Shown: positions 1 through 8,897, counted from the stretch's first letter. The stretch: DNA of 64,000 nucleotides from Mesorhizobium sp. M4B.F.Ca.ET.058.02.1.1 (GCF_003952505.1 NZ_CP034450.1:5208001-5272000); one strand, 5' to 3'. The notes: generated by a model from the sequence alone, not told the origin. Translations and numbers: made by a program.

Positions 1-92
1 CGTCGCGGCCGTTTTTGATCTCAAGGGGCCGTCGGCGGACACCGTATGAATTGTGGCAGAAGCGGGCCGGCCTGTCATTTATTTATTACGGA

Positions 93-188
93 GCTCGAAA
101 AAAATTCGCAGGGGCGTCAGAATCCAGCAGAATCAATGTTGACAGCGCTCCGGCGTTGGATCACTATTTTTTCGAGGCTCGAAAAAAA
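93..188. promoter_or_regulatory. Possible operator region upstream of xylF
   Basis: The 12-base direct repeat GCTCGAAAAAAA occurs at 93-104 and again at 177-188. The second copy is the right half of an inverted repeat, TTTTTTCGA-GGC-TCGAAAAAA (167-187). Paired sites of this kind about 60 bases before a sugar-transport start codon fit a repressor target, perhaps a ROK- or LacI-type xylose regulator, but no regulator gene lies in the window. The remainder of 1-248 holds no convincing gene. Confidence 0.35.
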
Positions 189-248
189 GCCTCTATGCCG
201 GCCTCAGGGCCAGTCTGGGTCGCGCCGCAATGGCGCAGGGAGGATATC

Positions 249-1289
249 ATGAAGAAATTCGCAGCCGCCATGCTGGCGGGTGTCGCCATGTCGTTGACGC
301 TCGCGTCGGTCGCCGAGGCGAAGGACAAGGTGATCGGTGTTTCCTGGTCGAACTTCCAGGAAGAACGCTGGAAGACCGATGAAGCGGCGATGAAGAAGGC
401 CATCGAGGCGGCCGGCGACAAGTATATTTCCGCCGACGCGCAGTCCAATCCGGGCAAGCAGCTGACCGACGTCGAAAGCCTGATATCGCAGGGCGCCAAC
501 GCCCTGATCGTGCTGGCGCAGGACGCCTCCGCGGTCGGACCGGCGGTGCAGAAGGCGCTGGACGAAGGCATTCCAGTCGTCGGCTACGATCGGCTGATCG
601 AGAACAAGGACGTCTTCTACCTGACCTTCGACAACAAGGAAGTCGGCCGTATGCAGGCCCGCGAAGTGTTCAAGGTCAAGCCGGAAGGCAACTATGTCTT
701 CATCAAGGGCTCGGGCGCCGACCCGAACGCCGATTTCCTGTTCGCCGGCTCCATGGAAGTCCTGAAGGTAGCCATCGACGGCGGCAAGGTCAAGAATGTC
801 GGCGAGGCCTATACCGACGGCTGGCTGCCCGCCAACGCGCAGAAGAACATGGAGCAGTTCCTGACCGCCAACGACAACAAGGTCGATGCGGTGGTGGCGG
901 CCAATGACGGCACCGCAGGTGGCGTCGTCGCCGCGCTGACGGCGCAGGGCCTCGCCGGGACCGTTCCGGTGTCGGGCCAGGACGGCGACCACGCCGCGCT
1001 GAACCGCATCGCACTCGGCACGCAGACCGTGTCGGTGTGGAAGGACGCGCGCGAGCTCGGCAAGAACGCCGCCGAGATCGCCTCGGCGCTCGCCGACGGC
1101 AAGAAGATGACAGACATCGCCGGCGTCAAGGATTTCACCACGCCGGGCGGCAACACCGTCAAGTCGCTGTTCCTGACGCCGGTGGCGATCACCAAGGACA
1201 ACCTCAACGTCGTCATCGACGCGGGCTGGATCAAGAAGGACGAAGTCTGCGCCGGCGTTGCCGCCGGCGCCGTCGCCGCCTGCAACTGA
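249..1289 (+). CDS. xylF: D-xylose ABC transporter, periplasmic substrate-binding protein XylF
   Basis: This is the periplasmic sugar-binding protein of a xylose-type ABC importer, 346 residues. The reading frame is open from base 15, but the ATG at 249 is chosen because it follows GGGAGGA and begins a clear signal peptide ([15 protein letters not shown]..., cleavage near residue 24, VAEA|KD). The mature part follows E. coli XylF closely: an early ERWKTD segment, GYDRLI in the middle, and [20 protein letters not shown] and SGQDGD in the second lobe. These are typical of periplasmic-binding-protein type 1 sugar receptors. The permease and ATPase genes follow on the same strand, separated by a stable hairpin that would favour high expression of the receptor. 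Xylose is the likeliest ligand; a related pentose cannot be excluded. Confidence 0.9.
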   Translation: MKKFAAAMLAGVAMSLTLASVAEAKDKVIGVSWSNFQEERWKTDEAAMKKAIEAAGDKYISADAQSNPGKQLTDVESLISQGANALIVLAQDASAVGPAVQKALDEGIPVVGYDRLIENKDVFYLTFDNKEVGRMQAREVFKVKPEGNYVFIKGSGADPNADFLFAGSMEVLKVAIDGGKVKNVGEAYTDGWLPANAQKNMEQFLTANDNKVDAVVAANDGTAGGVVAALTAQGLAGTVPVSGQDGDHAALNRIALGTQTVSVWKDARELGKNAAEIASALADGKKMTDIAGVKDFTTPGGNTVKSLFLTPVAITKDNLNVVIDAGWIKKDEVCAGVAAGAVAACN

Positions 1290-1316
1290 GGCAAGCCTTC
1301 CGGTTTGAAGACTCGG

Positions 1317-1340
1317 CGCCGCGGCCCAAGAGCCGCGGCG
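1317..1340 (+). other. Intercistronic hairpin after xylF
   Basis: CGCCGCGGC (1317-1325) and GCCGCGGCG (1332-1340) form a perfect 9-bp stem with a 6-base loop. No T tract follows, so it is more likely an mRNA-stabilising or attenuating element between the receptor gene and the permease gene than a full terminator. Confidence 0.5.
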
Positions 1341-1447
1341 TCCATCGAGCTTCGCTTCGCAACGGCTTCCGGCTTCAAGTGAGCCGGGAAAGCCAATAGA
1401 ATCATGTTCCGGCAACCGCGCCAGACGGCAACCGGTGGGAGGAAATC

Positions 1448-2767
1448 ATGACCGATACGACCTCAAGCACGGTCGCCGCGGACCGGGCACGCGCAGCCGA
1501 ACTCAGCGCCGCCGGCCGCTTCCTTAAGGCAACCGAACTCGACACGCGCATGCTCGGCATGGTCGGCGCGCTGCTGGTCATCTGGATCGGCATCCACGTC
1601 CTGTCGGGCGGGCTCTTCCTGACCCCGCGCAACCTTTGGAACCTGTCGGTGCAGACCTCCTCGGTGGCGATCATGGCGACCGGTATGGTGCTGGTCATCG
1701 TCATGCGCAACATCGACCTTTCCGTCGGCTCCGTCGAGGGCGTGGTCGGCATGATCATGGGCGTGGCGCAGGCCGAATTCCTCATTCGAGTCATTGGCTT
1801 CCAGCTCGGCAATCCGTGGCTCTGGATCATCGCGCTCGCCGCCGGCGTGGTGCTTGGCCTGGCGATCGGCGCGTTCCAGGGCTTCATCATCGCCTACATG
1901 GAGGTGCCGGCCTTCATCGTCACGCTGGGTGGCCTGCTGGTCTGGCGCGGCATGGCCTGGATGATCACCAGCGGCCGCACGGTCGCGCCGCTCGACGCCA
2001 CTTTCCAGCTGATGGGCGGCGGACCGCGCGGCTCGATCGGCGCCACAGCCAGCTGGGTCGTCGGCGTCGTCGCCTGCGCGGCGGCCGCTTTCGCGCTGCT
2101 CAACGGCCGCTCGCAGCGCAAGCGGTTCAATTTCCCGCTGCGCCCGGTATGGGCCGAAATCTTCCTCGGCATCGTCGCCTGCGCCGCCATCCTCGGCGCG
2201 GTCTGGGTCGCCAATTCCTATCCGTGGCCGGTCGGCATCGTGCGCCAGTACGCCGAGCAGAAAGGCATCGCCATTCCCGAAGGCGGCCTGTTCATCGCCC
2301 ATGGCATCGCCATACCGGTGCTGATGGCGGTCGCGGTCGGCATCGTCATGACCTTCATCACCAGGCGCACCCGCTTCGGCCGCTATGTCTTTGCCATCGG
2401 CGGCAATCCGGAAGCGGCCTCGCTCGCCGGCATCAACACGCGCTGGGTGACGATGAAGGTGTTCATGATTATGGGCGTGCTGGCCTCGATCAGCGCGGCG
2501 ATCTCGTCGGCGCGCCTCAACGCCGCGACCAACGCGCTGGGCACGCTGGACGAACTGCTGGTCATCGCCGCCGCCGTCATCGGCGGCACGTCGCTCGCCG
2601 GCGGCTCGGGAACCGTGCTGGGAGCCATGCTCGGCGCGCTTTTGATGCAGTCGCTGCAGTCAGGCATGGTGCTGCTCGGCATCGACTCGCCGCTGCAGAG
2701 CATCGTCGTCGGCGCGGTTCTGGTCGTCGCCGTCTGGCTCGACACCGTCTACCGCAAGCGAGTCTGA
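1448..2767 (+). CDS. xylH: Xylose ABC transporter permease XylH
   Basis: Inner-membrane permease of the xylose-type ABC importer, 439 residues, with about ten or more hydrophobic segments. Family features include [17 protein letters not shown] near residues 80-100 and, towards the C-terminus, [19 protein letters not shown] and [20 protein letters not shown], which are hallmarks of the XylH/RbsC branched permease family. It is longer than ribose permeases (about 320 residues), as XylH proteins are. The start ATG follows GGTGGGAGGAAATC. It lies 158 bases after xylF and 28 bases before the ATPase gene, so the three genes form one operon. Confidence 0.88.
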   Translation: MTDTTSSTVAADRARAAELSAAGRFLKATELDTRMLGMVGALLVIWIGIHVLSGGLFLTPRNLWNLSVQTSSVAIMATGMVLVIVMRNIDLSVGSVEGVVGMIMGVAQAEFLIRVIGFQLGNPWLWIIALAAGVVLGLAIGAFQGFIIAYMEVPAFIVTLGGLLVWRGMAWMITSGRTVAPLDATFQLMGGGPRGSIGATASWVVGVVACAAAAFALLNGRSQRKRFNFPLRPVWAEIFLGIVACAAILGAVWVANSYPWPVGIVRQYAEQKGIAIPEGGLFIAHGIAIPVLMAVAVGIVMTFITRRTRFGRYVFAIGGNPEAASLAGINTRWVTMKVFMIMGVLASISAAISSARLNAATNALGTLDELLVIAAAVIGGTSLAGGSGTVLGAMLGALLMQSLQSGMVLLGIDSPLQSIVVGAVLVVAVWLDTVYRKRV

Positions 2768-2795
2768 GCAAGAACTTCAGGGAGGAGACGCGACC

Positions 2796-3596
2796 ATGGA
2801 AAAGACAGCTCCCACCACCGGCACGCCGCTGATCGACATGCGCAACATCTCGATCGCCTTCGGCGGCATCCGCGCCGTCGACGACGCCTCGATCGATCTC
2901 TTCCCCGGCGAGGTGGTGGCGCTGCTCGGCCACAACGGCGCCGGCAAGTCGACGCTTATCAAGATACTGTCCGGCGCCTACAAGCGCGACGCCGGCCAGA
3001 TCTTCGTCAATGGCGAGGAGGCGCACATCTCCAACCCGCGCGACGCCAAGAAATACGGCATCGAGACGATCTACCAGACGCTGGCGCTCGCCGACAATGT
3101 CGACGCCGCGGCCAACCTCTTCCTCGGCCGCGAGCTGATGACCGGCTGGGGCACGCTCGACGATGTCGCGATGGAGGCCGAGGCGCGCAAGGTGATGGGC
3201 CGACTCAATCCGCGTTTCCAGCGCTTCAAGGAGCCGGTGATCAAGCTTTCCGGCGGCCAAAGGCAGTCGGTGGCAATCGCGCGCGCCATCCTGTTCAATG
3301 CCCGTATCCTGATCATGGACGAGCCGACGGCGGCACTCGGGCCGCAGGAGACGGCGCAGGTCGGCGAACTGGTCAAGCAACTCAAGGCCGACGGCATCGG
3401 CATCTTCCTGATCAGCCACGACATCCACGACGTGTTCGAGCTCGCCGACCGGGTCTGTGTGATGAAGAACGGCCAGGTCGTCGGCACCGCGCGCACCAGC
3501 GACGTCACCCAGGACGAGGTGCTCGGCATGATCATCCTCGGCAAATGCCCGCCTGGCGCCATTCCTGGGCCGGGAGCGCTGAAGATCGCCGCTTGA
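2796..3596 (+). CDS. Single-domain sugar ABC transporter ATPase (XylG/FrcA-like)
   Basis: ATP-binding subunit that powers the XylF/XylH importer, 266 residues. Walker [10 protein letters not shown] is at 45-53, the signature LSGGQ at 151-155, Walker B ILIMDEP at 171-177 and the switch histidine in LISHD at 208. Classical XylG, RbsA and MglA proteins carry two such domains in about 500 residues. This protein has only one and presumably works as a homodimer, as known for FrcA of rhizobial fructose transporters. The start follows AGGGAGGAGACGCGACC. The catalytic residues look intact, so it is probably functional and not a truncation. No xylose isomerase or kinase gene follows. Confidence 0.85.
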   Translation: MEKTAPTTGTPLIDMRNISIAFGGIRAVDDASIDLFPGEVVALLGHNGAGKSTLIKILSGAYKRDAGQIFVNGEEAHISNPRDAKKYGIETIYQTLALADNVDAAANLFLGRELMTGWGTLDDVAMEAEARKVMGRLNPRFQRFKEPVIKLSGGQRQSVAIARAILFNARILIMDEPTAALGPQETAQVGELVKQLKADGIGIFLISHDIHDVFELADRVCVMKNGQVVGTARTSDVTQDEVLGMIILGKCPPGAIPGPGALKIAA

Positions 3597-3696
3597 GTCT
3601 GTAAGCCGGCTAAGTGACGCTCGCGGATGGGCCAAGCGTCATGATGGTTTGACAGCGCCATTGTGTTGCCGCGGCGACTTGCTCATAAAGGAGCGT

Positions 3697-3723
3697 ATGC
3701 TCAGGGGCACCGCCATCCTTTGA
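3697..3723 (+). other. Possible 8-codon leader ORF overlapping the kinase start
   Basis: AAAGGAG (3687-3693) lies just upstream of an ATG at 3697 that opens an 8-codon frame (MLRGTAIL) ending in TGA at 3721-3723. That stop overlaps the TTG at 3720, the first plausible start of the following kinase. It would allow translational coupling. It could also be coincidence if the kinase starts at the GTG at 3663. Confidence 0.3.
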
Positions 3724-5342
3724 AGAAGTTCTTCCCGATCGTCGCCTTCATCGCCGTCGCGCTGATCAGCCTGACGATGGCGGGGTTCGCCTATTTCGCC
3801 ACGCAGGAAGCGGCGCGAATCAAATTCGATGCGACAGCAGACGACGCGCTCAACCGCATCGAGAGCCGTATCGATCTCCATCTTTCGCTGCTGCGCTCGA
3901 CCCAGGCGCTGTTCGACGCCCGCAATGGCGACATTTCACGCGGCGAGTTCAAGGCGTTCTTCAGCGCGCTCGATGTCGACAACAATTTCGCCGGCCTGCG
4001 CGGCATCGGCTTCCTGCGGCTGGCCAAGGCCGGCGACGAGGCGGCGGTCGAGCGCGACATCCTGCGCGACCACGGCGTCGCCCATCAGGTCTACCCTGCC
4101 ACGACGCAACCCTGGCGCACGCCGATCGTGATGTTCGAGCCGATAGACCCGTCCAACCAGGCCAGCATCGGCTTCGACATGTTCACCGAGCCGGCGCGGC
4201 GGGCGGCGATCGAAAAGGCAATGGCCGACGATCAGCAGCATGCAAGCGGTCTGGTCCAGCTCGGCCAGGGAACCGGTGCCACTCAGACCTTCCCCGGCTT
4301 CCTGGTCTTCGTGCGGCTCAATGTCGAGACCGCGCCCGAAGTCATCAACGCCAGCCGCTCCTCGACCGCTGGTTTCCTCTATGCGGCGTTTCGTGCCCGC
4401 GATCTGTTCCAGACGGCGCTCAGCCGCACGCCGCTCCTGCCGGTCAACACGGAGATCTATGACGGCCAGCCTGACGCCGACAATCTCCTTTTCCGGTCGG
4501 AGACGCCGCCGGTGGAGACCTTTGGCGACAGGCTGCTGGTGACCCGCAAGATCGTCGTCGCCGGCCGTCCCTGGACTGTGCTGTTTCGGCCGACAAGCGC
4601 TTTCTCGCTGCCTTCGTCGCGCGCCATTCCGGTGATGCTCGGCCTGTTCGGGCTGCTGCTCGCCGGCGCGATCGCGCTGGTGGCGCGCTATCAGGAGCGG
4701 GCTTACGACGCAGTGTCGCTGCTACACGAGACGACGGAAAAGAGCCTGCTCGAAAAGGAGCTGATGCTGCAGGAAATGAAGCATCGCATCAAGAATTCGA
4801 TCACGCGGGTGCTGGCGATAGCGCGCCAGACGGCCTCGCACGCCACCGACGTGAAGGAGTTCTCGTCATCCTTCGCGGCGCGGCTGCAGGCGATGGCAGC
4901 GTCCCAGGACATGCTGACCCGCTCGCGCTGGCAGAAGGCCGATCTCGGCGATCTCCTGCGCATCGAGCTCGGCCAGGTGTTCGGCAAGGAGCTTCCCGAA
5001 GACATATTGTCGGGGCCGGAGGTGCTGCTTGACGAGACGACCACCCAGGCGCTCGGCCTGACCTTCCACGAACTGGCGACGAACGCACTGAAATATGGCG
5101 AGGCCGGCAATTCCGTGGGAGCACTCAAGGTCGACTGGTTGCTGGAAGGGCGCGGCCGGGATCGGACGTTGGTGCTCAACTGGCGAGAGGCCGGGCAGAA
5201 GCAGCTCGAAGCACCGGCCAAGACAGGCTTCGGCACCAAGCTGATAGACCTCAACGTCACGCGCGAATTGGGCGGCACGATCAAGCGCGATTTTCGCGCC
5301 GAGGGGCTGGTGGTGGTAATCAGGGTCCCGCTGGCGGGGTGA
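3720..5342 (+). CDS. CHASE-domain HWE-type sensor histidine kinase
   Basis: Membrane-bound sensor kinase, about 540 residues. An N-terminal membrane segment (KKFFPIVAFIAVALISLT) is followed by a periplasmic CHASE domain (motif GLRGIGFLR; GFLVFVRLN later) and a second membrane segment near 4625-4690. The cytoplasmic H-box is QEMKHRIKNS (histidine codon at 4782-4784), and the N-box HELATNALKYG is typical of HWE/HisKA_2 kinases. Kinases of this class often feed the PhyR general stress pathway, whose core genes lie 4 kb downstream. The start is uncertain. The frame is open from a GTG at 3663 that has no ribosome site; the TTG at 3720 begins right at the membrane anchor and overlaps a short leader ORF. 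The signal sensed cannot be inferred. Confidence 0.8.
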   Translation: MKKFFPIVAFIAVALISLTMAGFAYFATQEAARIKFDATADDALNRIESRIDLHLSLLRSTQALFDARNGDISRGEFKAFFSALDVDNNFAGLRGIGFLRLAKAGDEAAVERDILRDHGVAHQVYPATTQPWRTPIVMFEPIDPSNQASIGFDMFTEPARRAAIEKAMADDQQHASGLVQLGQGTGATQTFPGFLVFVRLNVETAPEVINASRSSTAGFLYAAFRARDLFQTALSRTPLLPVNTEIYDGQPDADNLLFRSETPPVETFGDRLLVTRKIVVAGRPWTVLFRPTSAFSLPSSRAIPVMLGLFGLLLAGAIALVARYQERAYDAVSLLHETTEKSLLEKELMLQEMKHRIKNSITRVLAIARQTASHATDVKEFSSSFAARLQAMAASQDMLTRSRWQKADLGDLLRIELGQVFGKELPEDILSGPEVLLDETTTQALGLTFHELATNALKYGEAGNSVGALKVDWLLEGRGRDRTLVLNWREAGQKQLEAPAKTGFGTKLIDLNVTRELGGTIKRDFRAEGLVVVIRVPLAG

Positions 5343-5388
5343 ATGGATCCCGTTCGCTCTGAACGGTCATTTTCAGGCGGCACAAACA

Positions 5389-5417
5389 AACGGAGACCGG
5401 ACGAGCCGGCCTCCGTT
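5389..5417 (-). terminator. Rho-independent terminator of the glycine-zipper lipoprotein gene
   Basis: AACGGAG-A-CCGG (5389-5400) pairs with CCGG-C-CTCCGTT (5406-5417). Read on the minus strand, the hairpin is followed by a T-rich stretch (TTTGTTTGTG). It lies 25 bases beyond the stop of the minus-strand lipoprotein gene. Confidence 0.65.
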
Positions 5418-5441
5418 CCTATTGCGCCTGATGCGAAGCGA

Positions 5442-5684
5442 TCAGCAGCGTGCCGTGTAGAGACGGCCGCGATTGTCGCGATACTGGCAATAGCCATTGC
5501 GCAGGTTGCGGACCAGCAGACCCGAGCCGGCGCCGACGGCCGCACCGATCAGCGCGCCCTTGGTGCCGCCGATCAGGCCACCGGCGACAGCGCCGACACC
5601 GGCGCCAACGCCAACGTCCTGCTCGGTCGTGCTGCAGCCGCTGACAGCGACCACCGCAACCATGGCAATAATCATCTTCCGCAT
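5442..5684 (-). CDS. Small glycine-zipper outer-membrane lipoprotein
   Basis: An 80-residue lipoprotein with a short signal sequence and lipobox VSGC (cysteine at about residue 17). A glycine-zipper stretch follows (VGAGVGAVAGGLIGG, then GALIGAAVGAGSG), and the tail holds two further cysteines (YCQYRDNRGRLYTARC). Small lipoproteins of this kind are common in rhizobia and probably sit in the outer membrane, where glycine-zipper helices self-associate. The start is preceded by GGAGAGGTGACTCT. It is a single-gene unit with its own terminator and no EcfG-type promoter. Its precise function is unknown. Confidence 0.8.
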   Translation of the reverse strand: MRKMIIAMVAVVAVSGCSTTEQDVGVGAGVGAVAGGLIGGTKGALIGAAVGAGSGLLVRNLRNGYCQYRDNRGRLYTARC

Positions 5685-5765
5685 AGAGTCACCTCTCCTT
5701 TGTCCTCACTTTAGGAGGCTACAACCGCCATTTAACATGAAACAACAGCCTTGGCCCGCTCGATT

Positions 5766-6095
5766 TTATTGTTGACCAAGATAGGTTTTTTCGGGGCGCG
5801 CACTGTTGTTGGAGGCAAGGACGAGGCTGGATACCTGCAATGATGCGTCGAGCGTGCCATCCGCACGCACGTTCCAGACGACCTGGTCGTAGTCGTCCTC
5901 CAGCGCCGGATCGACAGCGAGGCACTCGGCAACGACATGAGCAGCCTGACCCTGAACGTCGGCCATGGCGAAAGGCCGCTCGGCAGTGCATTGTTCGGCG
6001 GTCTCGAAGACGCTGACTGGCACCGACAATTCGCGGCATTCGGTCATGGAGCCGGAGCAGCCGATAACCAGCAGCAAGGCAGCGATATGTTCCAT
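5766..6095 (-). CDS. Small probably exported hypothetical protein under an EcfG promoter
   Basis: A 109-residue protein of unknown function. The open frame extends further upstream, but the ATG at 6095 is preferred. It follows GAGAGGATTCTCGCC, and an exact EcfG-type promoter ends only 23 bases before it, which excludes the longer form. The N-terminus (MEHIAALLLVIGC) is a short hydrophobic export or anchor segment. The rest has three further cysteines (TECREL, EQC, AECLAV) and an aromatic-rich YDQVVWNV segment. The promoter puts it in the general stress regulon. No domain was recognised. Confidence 0.7.
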   Translation of the reverse strand: MEHIAALLLVIGCSGSMTECRELSVPVSVFETAEQCTAERPFAMADVQGQAAHVVAECLAVDPALEDDYDQVVWNVRADGTLDASLQVSSLVLASNNSARPEKTYLGQQ

Positions 6096-6118
6096 GGCGA
6101 GAATCCTCTCGCCACAAA

Positions 6119-6143
6119 AACGGACCAAAACGGGCAAAGTTCC
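6119..6143 (-). promoter_or_regulatory. EcfG-type promoter of the 109-residue hypothetical gene
   Basis: On the minus strand, GGAAC (6143-6139), 16 bases, then CGTT (6122-6119), exactly the alphaproteobacterial EcfG consensus. The -10 element is 23 bases from the start codon at 6095. Confidence 0.8.
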
Positions 6144-6205
6144 TGCGCAGGCGGTGCCGCATCGAATAAATTGGCGGTCAGGCGCGCGACAGCGGATCGC
6201 GGGCG

Positions 6206-6382
6206 TCAGTTGAACTGCGTGGCCAGTGTCAGCGCGATGGCCGCGACCAAGGCAACGGCGACCAGCCGAAGCACGGGATGGGTGGCGCGGGCCGAGGTCG
6301 AGGGCGGAGCTTCGGCATCCTGGAAACCGCTCATCGAGACGCGAGCGGCCTGCTCCAGCCTGTTCATGTCGGCAACCGTCAA
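6206..6382 (-). CDS. Small single-pass membrane hypothetical protein
   Basis: A 58-residue protein starting at a TTG (6382) that follows a strong GGGGAGGA six bases away; an in-frame ATG lies five codons later. The N-terminal two thirds are polar (MNRLEQAARVSMSG). The C-terminus is one membrane segment (VLRLVAVALVAAIALTLAT), which suggests a tail-anchored inner-membrane peptide. It lies between an EcfG-driven hypothetical gene and an EcfG-driven kinase gene but has no such promoter of its own. Function unknown. Confidence 0.5.
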   Translation of the reverse strand: MTVADMNRLEQAARVSMSGFQDAEAPPSTSARATHPVLRLVAVALVAAIALTLATQFN

Positions 6383-6544
6383 GACGATTCCTCCCCTGTT
6401 GCGCCGGACCCGACGGCGGCCGCAGGCCATCGCCAGGTTTCAGCGTCATCTGGGAAGAACAGCATCGGACTTTATGGTGAACAGCCGGTTAAGGATGTTG
6501 TCCGCGGGCCACAGCGCCGTCTTCGGCGCGCCTGTCGATCCATG

Positions 6545-7579
6545 TCAGTCCGTTTCGAAATTGCCCTTGGGAATGACGAGGCCATATTCGAGGCGATCTT
6601 CCGTGATCTCGAGCGTCGCCGTGCCGTTCAGCGACGTCGGCACGACGCGTTCCAGGGCGACGCTGCCAAAGCGCTTCTCGTTGTGCCCGACCTCACGGCC
6701 TCCGATGGCTTCGACCCAGATCAGCGACAGAGCAGGTTCGCCGTCGGCGGCAGTCGTCAGTCTGGCCGTCACCTTGACATGGCCGTTCGGCCGCGACAGG
6801 GCGCCGTAGCTAACCGAATTGACGGCGAGCTCATGCATGGCGAGACCGACATGCAAGGCGGCGTTGGGATTGAGGTAGGGGTTTGCGCCCTCGAAGCGCA
6901 CGCAGCGTCTGGGGTCGGCGGCATAGCGGCCGACCTGGCCGGAAACGAGCTCGTGAAGCTCCGCACCCCGCCAGTTGGAGGATGTCACCAAATCCTGCGA
7001 GGCGGCCAACGACTGCAGCCGGCCGCGGAAGCGCGTTAGGAAATCACCCGACGTTCCGGAATAGCGACTGGTCTGGCTGGCGATGCTCTGGATGATGGCG
7101 AGCAGGTTCTTCGAGCGGTGGCTGACCTCGCGCAGCAGCGTCTTGAGCGTTTGCTCGCGGCGCTTCTGCTCGGTGGTCTCGACCATGGTGGTGACGACGC
7201 CCTGCACCTCGCCGCCGTCGCTGTGATCGGCGTCGATCCAGACCTGGAACCAGCGGACGCCGTCTTCGGCGGGCACGCCGAGCTCGAGCCGTTCAGGGTT
7301 GCCGGAGGCTATGACGCTGCGCTTGGCGGCGCCGATACGCTCGGCCTGCGCCGGCGGCAGGATGCCGTTGCTGTCTGGCGTGTCCGAGGCCCATGGCGCG
7401 CGCATGTTGCGCGCCCAGATCGTCTTCATCTCGCGGTCCTGGTAGAGCACCGAGATGCCGGCGTTGTGCAGCGCGTGGAGAAGAGCCCGGCCAAGCTGCA
7501 TTCCGCTTTCGGCCGGATGCAGGGCGATGACCTCTTCGCCCTGCCCGCTGTTGCTCATGTTTGCGGCCTTGGAACGCAT
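6545..7579 (-). CDS. PAS-domain HWE sensor histidine kinase of the stress island
   Basis: Soluble sensor kinase, 344 residues. An N-terminal PAS-like sensor (about 30-140, with RWFQVWIDAD and TMVETTEQK at its end) is followed by the dimerisation/phosphoacceptor H-box LLREVSHRSKN (His154) and the N-box HELAVNSVSYGAL (249-261), the signature of HWE kinases. No membrane segment is present, so the signal is cytoplasmic. An exact EcfG promoter begins 28 bases upstream, so the kinase is probably induced by the stress sigma factor and could close a positive loop by phosphorylating PhyR. An alternative start is the ATG at 7558. The pairing with PhyR is an inference from position and promoter. Confidence 0.82.
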   Translation of the reverse strand: MRSKAANMSNSGQGEEVIALHPAESGMQLGRALLHALHNAGISVLYQDREMKTIWARNMRAPWASDTPDSNGILPPAQAERIGAAKRSVIASGNPERLELGVPAEDGVRWFQVWIDADHSDGGEVQGVVTTMVETTEQKRREQTLKTLLREVSHRSKNLLAIIQSIASQTSRYSGTSGDFLTRFRGRLQSLAASQDLVTSSNWRGAELHELVSGQVGRYAADPRRCVRFEGANPYLNPNAALHVGLAMHELAVNSVSYGALSRPNGHVKVTARLTTAADGEPALSLIWVEAIGGREVGHNEKRFGSVALERVVPTSLNGTATLEITEDRLEYGLVIPKGNFETD

Positions 7580-7606
7580 CGATCGCTTGCCACCGAACTC
7601 AGGCTG

Positions 7607-7631
7607 AACGGCCTATTGCAAAATGGGTTCC
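7607..7631 (-). promoter_or_regulatory. EcfG-type promoter of the PAS-HWE kinase gene
   Basis: GGAAC (7631-7627), 16 bases, CGTT (7610-7607) on the minus strand; 27 bases separate it from the ATG at 7579. Confidence 0.8.
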
Positions 7632-7744
7632 TGAAATGAGGATCCAGATACGGTCCGCCGAGCGGCATCTCGTTGGAGGATACCGCCCGGCGGGGGCTGG
7701 AAACCGTTTGAGGGGTGCGGCTTCCAGTGTTCGGAGGCTCGCCC

Positions 7745-7909
7745 TCACGCCCGTTTGAACAGGCCGGCAATGAGCGAGATGATCAGGAAGGCGAGGAAGA
7801 TGAAGAAGAGTATCTGCGCGATGCCGGCCGAGGTGCCGGCGATGCCGCCGAAACCAAGCGCACCGGCGATGATCGCCACGACGAGAAAAACGAGCGCCCA
7901 GTAAAGCAT
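7745..7909 (-). CDS. DUF1328 small membrane protein (YtjA family)
   Basis: A 54-residue protein with two hydrophobic segments, beginning [20 protein letters not shown] and ending in LIAGLFKRA. This is the standard length and pattern of the DUF1328/YtjA family of small inner-membrane proteins, which are often stress-induced in proteobacteria; their biochemical role is unknown. The ribosome site AGGAAGGAGACGGATC is strong. An exact EcfG promoter lies 28 bases upstream, so it is a candidate general stress gene. Confidence 0.88.
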   Translation of the reverse strand: MLYWALVFLVVAIIAGALGFGGIAGTSAGIAQILFFIFLAFLIISLIAGLFKRA

Positions 7910-7937
7910 GATCCGTCTCCTTCCTATGCTGCGGTAA

Positions 7938-7962
7938 AACGTGGGTGGGTAGCGTTTGTTCC
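7938..7962 (-). promoter_or_regulatory. EcfG-type promoter of the DUF1328 gene
   Basis: GGAAC (7962-7958), 16 bases, CGTT (7941-7938) on the minus strand, 28 bases before the start codon at 7909. Confidence 0.8.
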
Positions 7963-8102
7963 ACCATTTACCGAAAAAGACGATCCCTGGAAGGGGTGGG
8001 ATGCGAATTCCAAAGTCTCGCCGCGACGCCCGTCCGAGACGCGCCGAAAAGCTCTATTTCATGCGGGATGGCGGACGGCGGCGGGGCGCGCGGCACCCCG
8101 TA

Positions 8103-8897
8103 CTACGCCGCAGCCTTGGCCTGCCGATCGAAGAACAGCGCCTGGCTGATCAGCGCCTTCACCATGTCCGGGTTGAACGGCTTGGTCACCAGGAAGGCCG
8201 GTTCCGGCCGCTCACCGGTCAGCAGGCGCTCGGGAAAGGCGGTGATGAAGATCACCGGCACCGGCGTGGAGGACAGGATCTCGTTGACGGCCTCGATGCC
8301 CGAGCTGCCGTCGGCAAGCTGGATGTCGGCCAGCACCATCTTCGGCCTGGTCTTGCCGAAAATCGCCACCGCCTCGGCATGGGTGCGCGCGGTGCCGACG
8401 ACGCGATGGCCAAGGCTCTCGACCATTTCCTCGATGTCCATGGCGATCAGCGGCTCGTCCTCGATGATCAGCACGTCGGTCGCCACCTGGCGGGAAATCT
8501 CGTTGCTCGCCTGGGCAAGCAGATCGGAGAATTCCTGCTCGTCGGCATCCAGGATCTCGGCCGCCTCGTCCTCGCTGAAGCCTTCGACGGCGACCAGCAG
8601 GAAGGCCTGCCGGGGCCGAGGGGCAATCGCGTTGAGATTTGCGGCCGCCCGCTGTTCCCATGCCGACTGTGCGTGTTCCTGCGGAACACGGATGGCGACC
8701 GACGTGAAAAGCCTGGCGAAGACCTTGTAGAGCGCGATGCGGTCGTTCGACGCCTGGGGAAAGATGTCGACATCGGAGATGATGGCCTCAAGCATCGCGG
8801 CGACCAGCGCGTCGCCGCTCTCCTGCGATCCGGAGACGGCGCGCGAGAAGCGGCGCAGGAACGGCAGATGCGGCGCGATGGTGGCGGAAAGGCTCAT
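8103..8897 (-). CDS. phyR: General stress response regulator PhyR (sigma-like domain plus receiver)
   Basis: PhyR is the anti-anti-sigma factor of the alphaproteobacterial general stress response. When phosphorylated, its N-terminal sigma-like domain captures NepR and frees EcfG. This protein has 264 residues. The sigma-like domain (about 1-135) contains PRPRQAFLLVAVEGFSEDEAAEIL. The C-terminal receiver carries the acidic pair E146/D147 (LIIEDEP), phosphoacceptor D191 (VLADIQL), T219 (FITAF) and K239 (VTKPF). The start at 8897 follows GAGGGAGACGTCAATC; an ATG at 8930 in the same frame is less likely. It diverges from nepR-ecfG, and both directions have exact EcfG promoters, so the circuit autoregulates. 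Confidence 0.95.
   Translation of the reverse strand: MSLSATIAPHLPFLRRFSRAVSGSQESGDALVAAMLEAIISDVDIFPQASNDRIALYKVFARLFTSVAIRVPQEHAQSAWEQRAAANLNAIAPRPRQAFLLVAVEGFSEDEAAEILDADEQEFSDLLAQASNEISRQVATDVLIIEDEPLIAMDIEEMVESLGHRVVGTARTHAEAVAIFGKTRPKMVLADIQLADGSSGIEAVNEILSSTPVPVIFITAFPERLLTGERPEPAFLVTKPFNPDMVKALISQALFFDRQAKAAA

Noticed and set aside
204..1415. Minus-strand frame of 403 codons across xylF
   Set aside because: Antisense shadow of a clear gene; the protein is low-complexity with no domain and no ribosome site.
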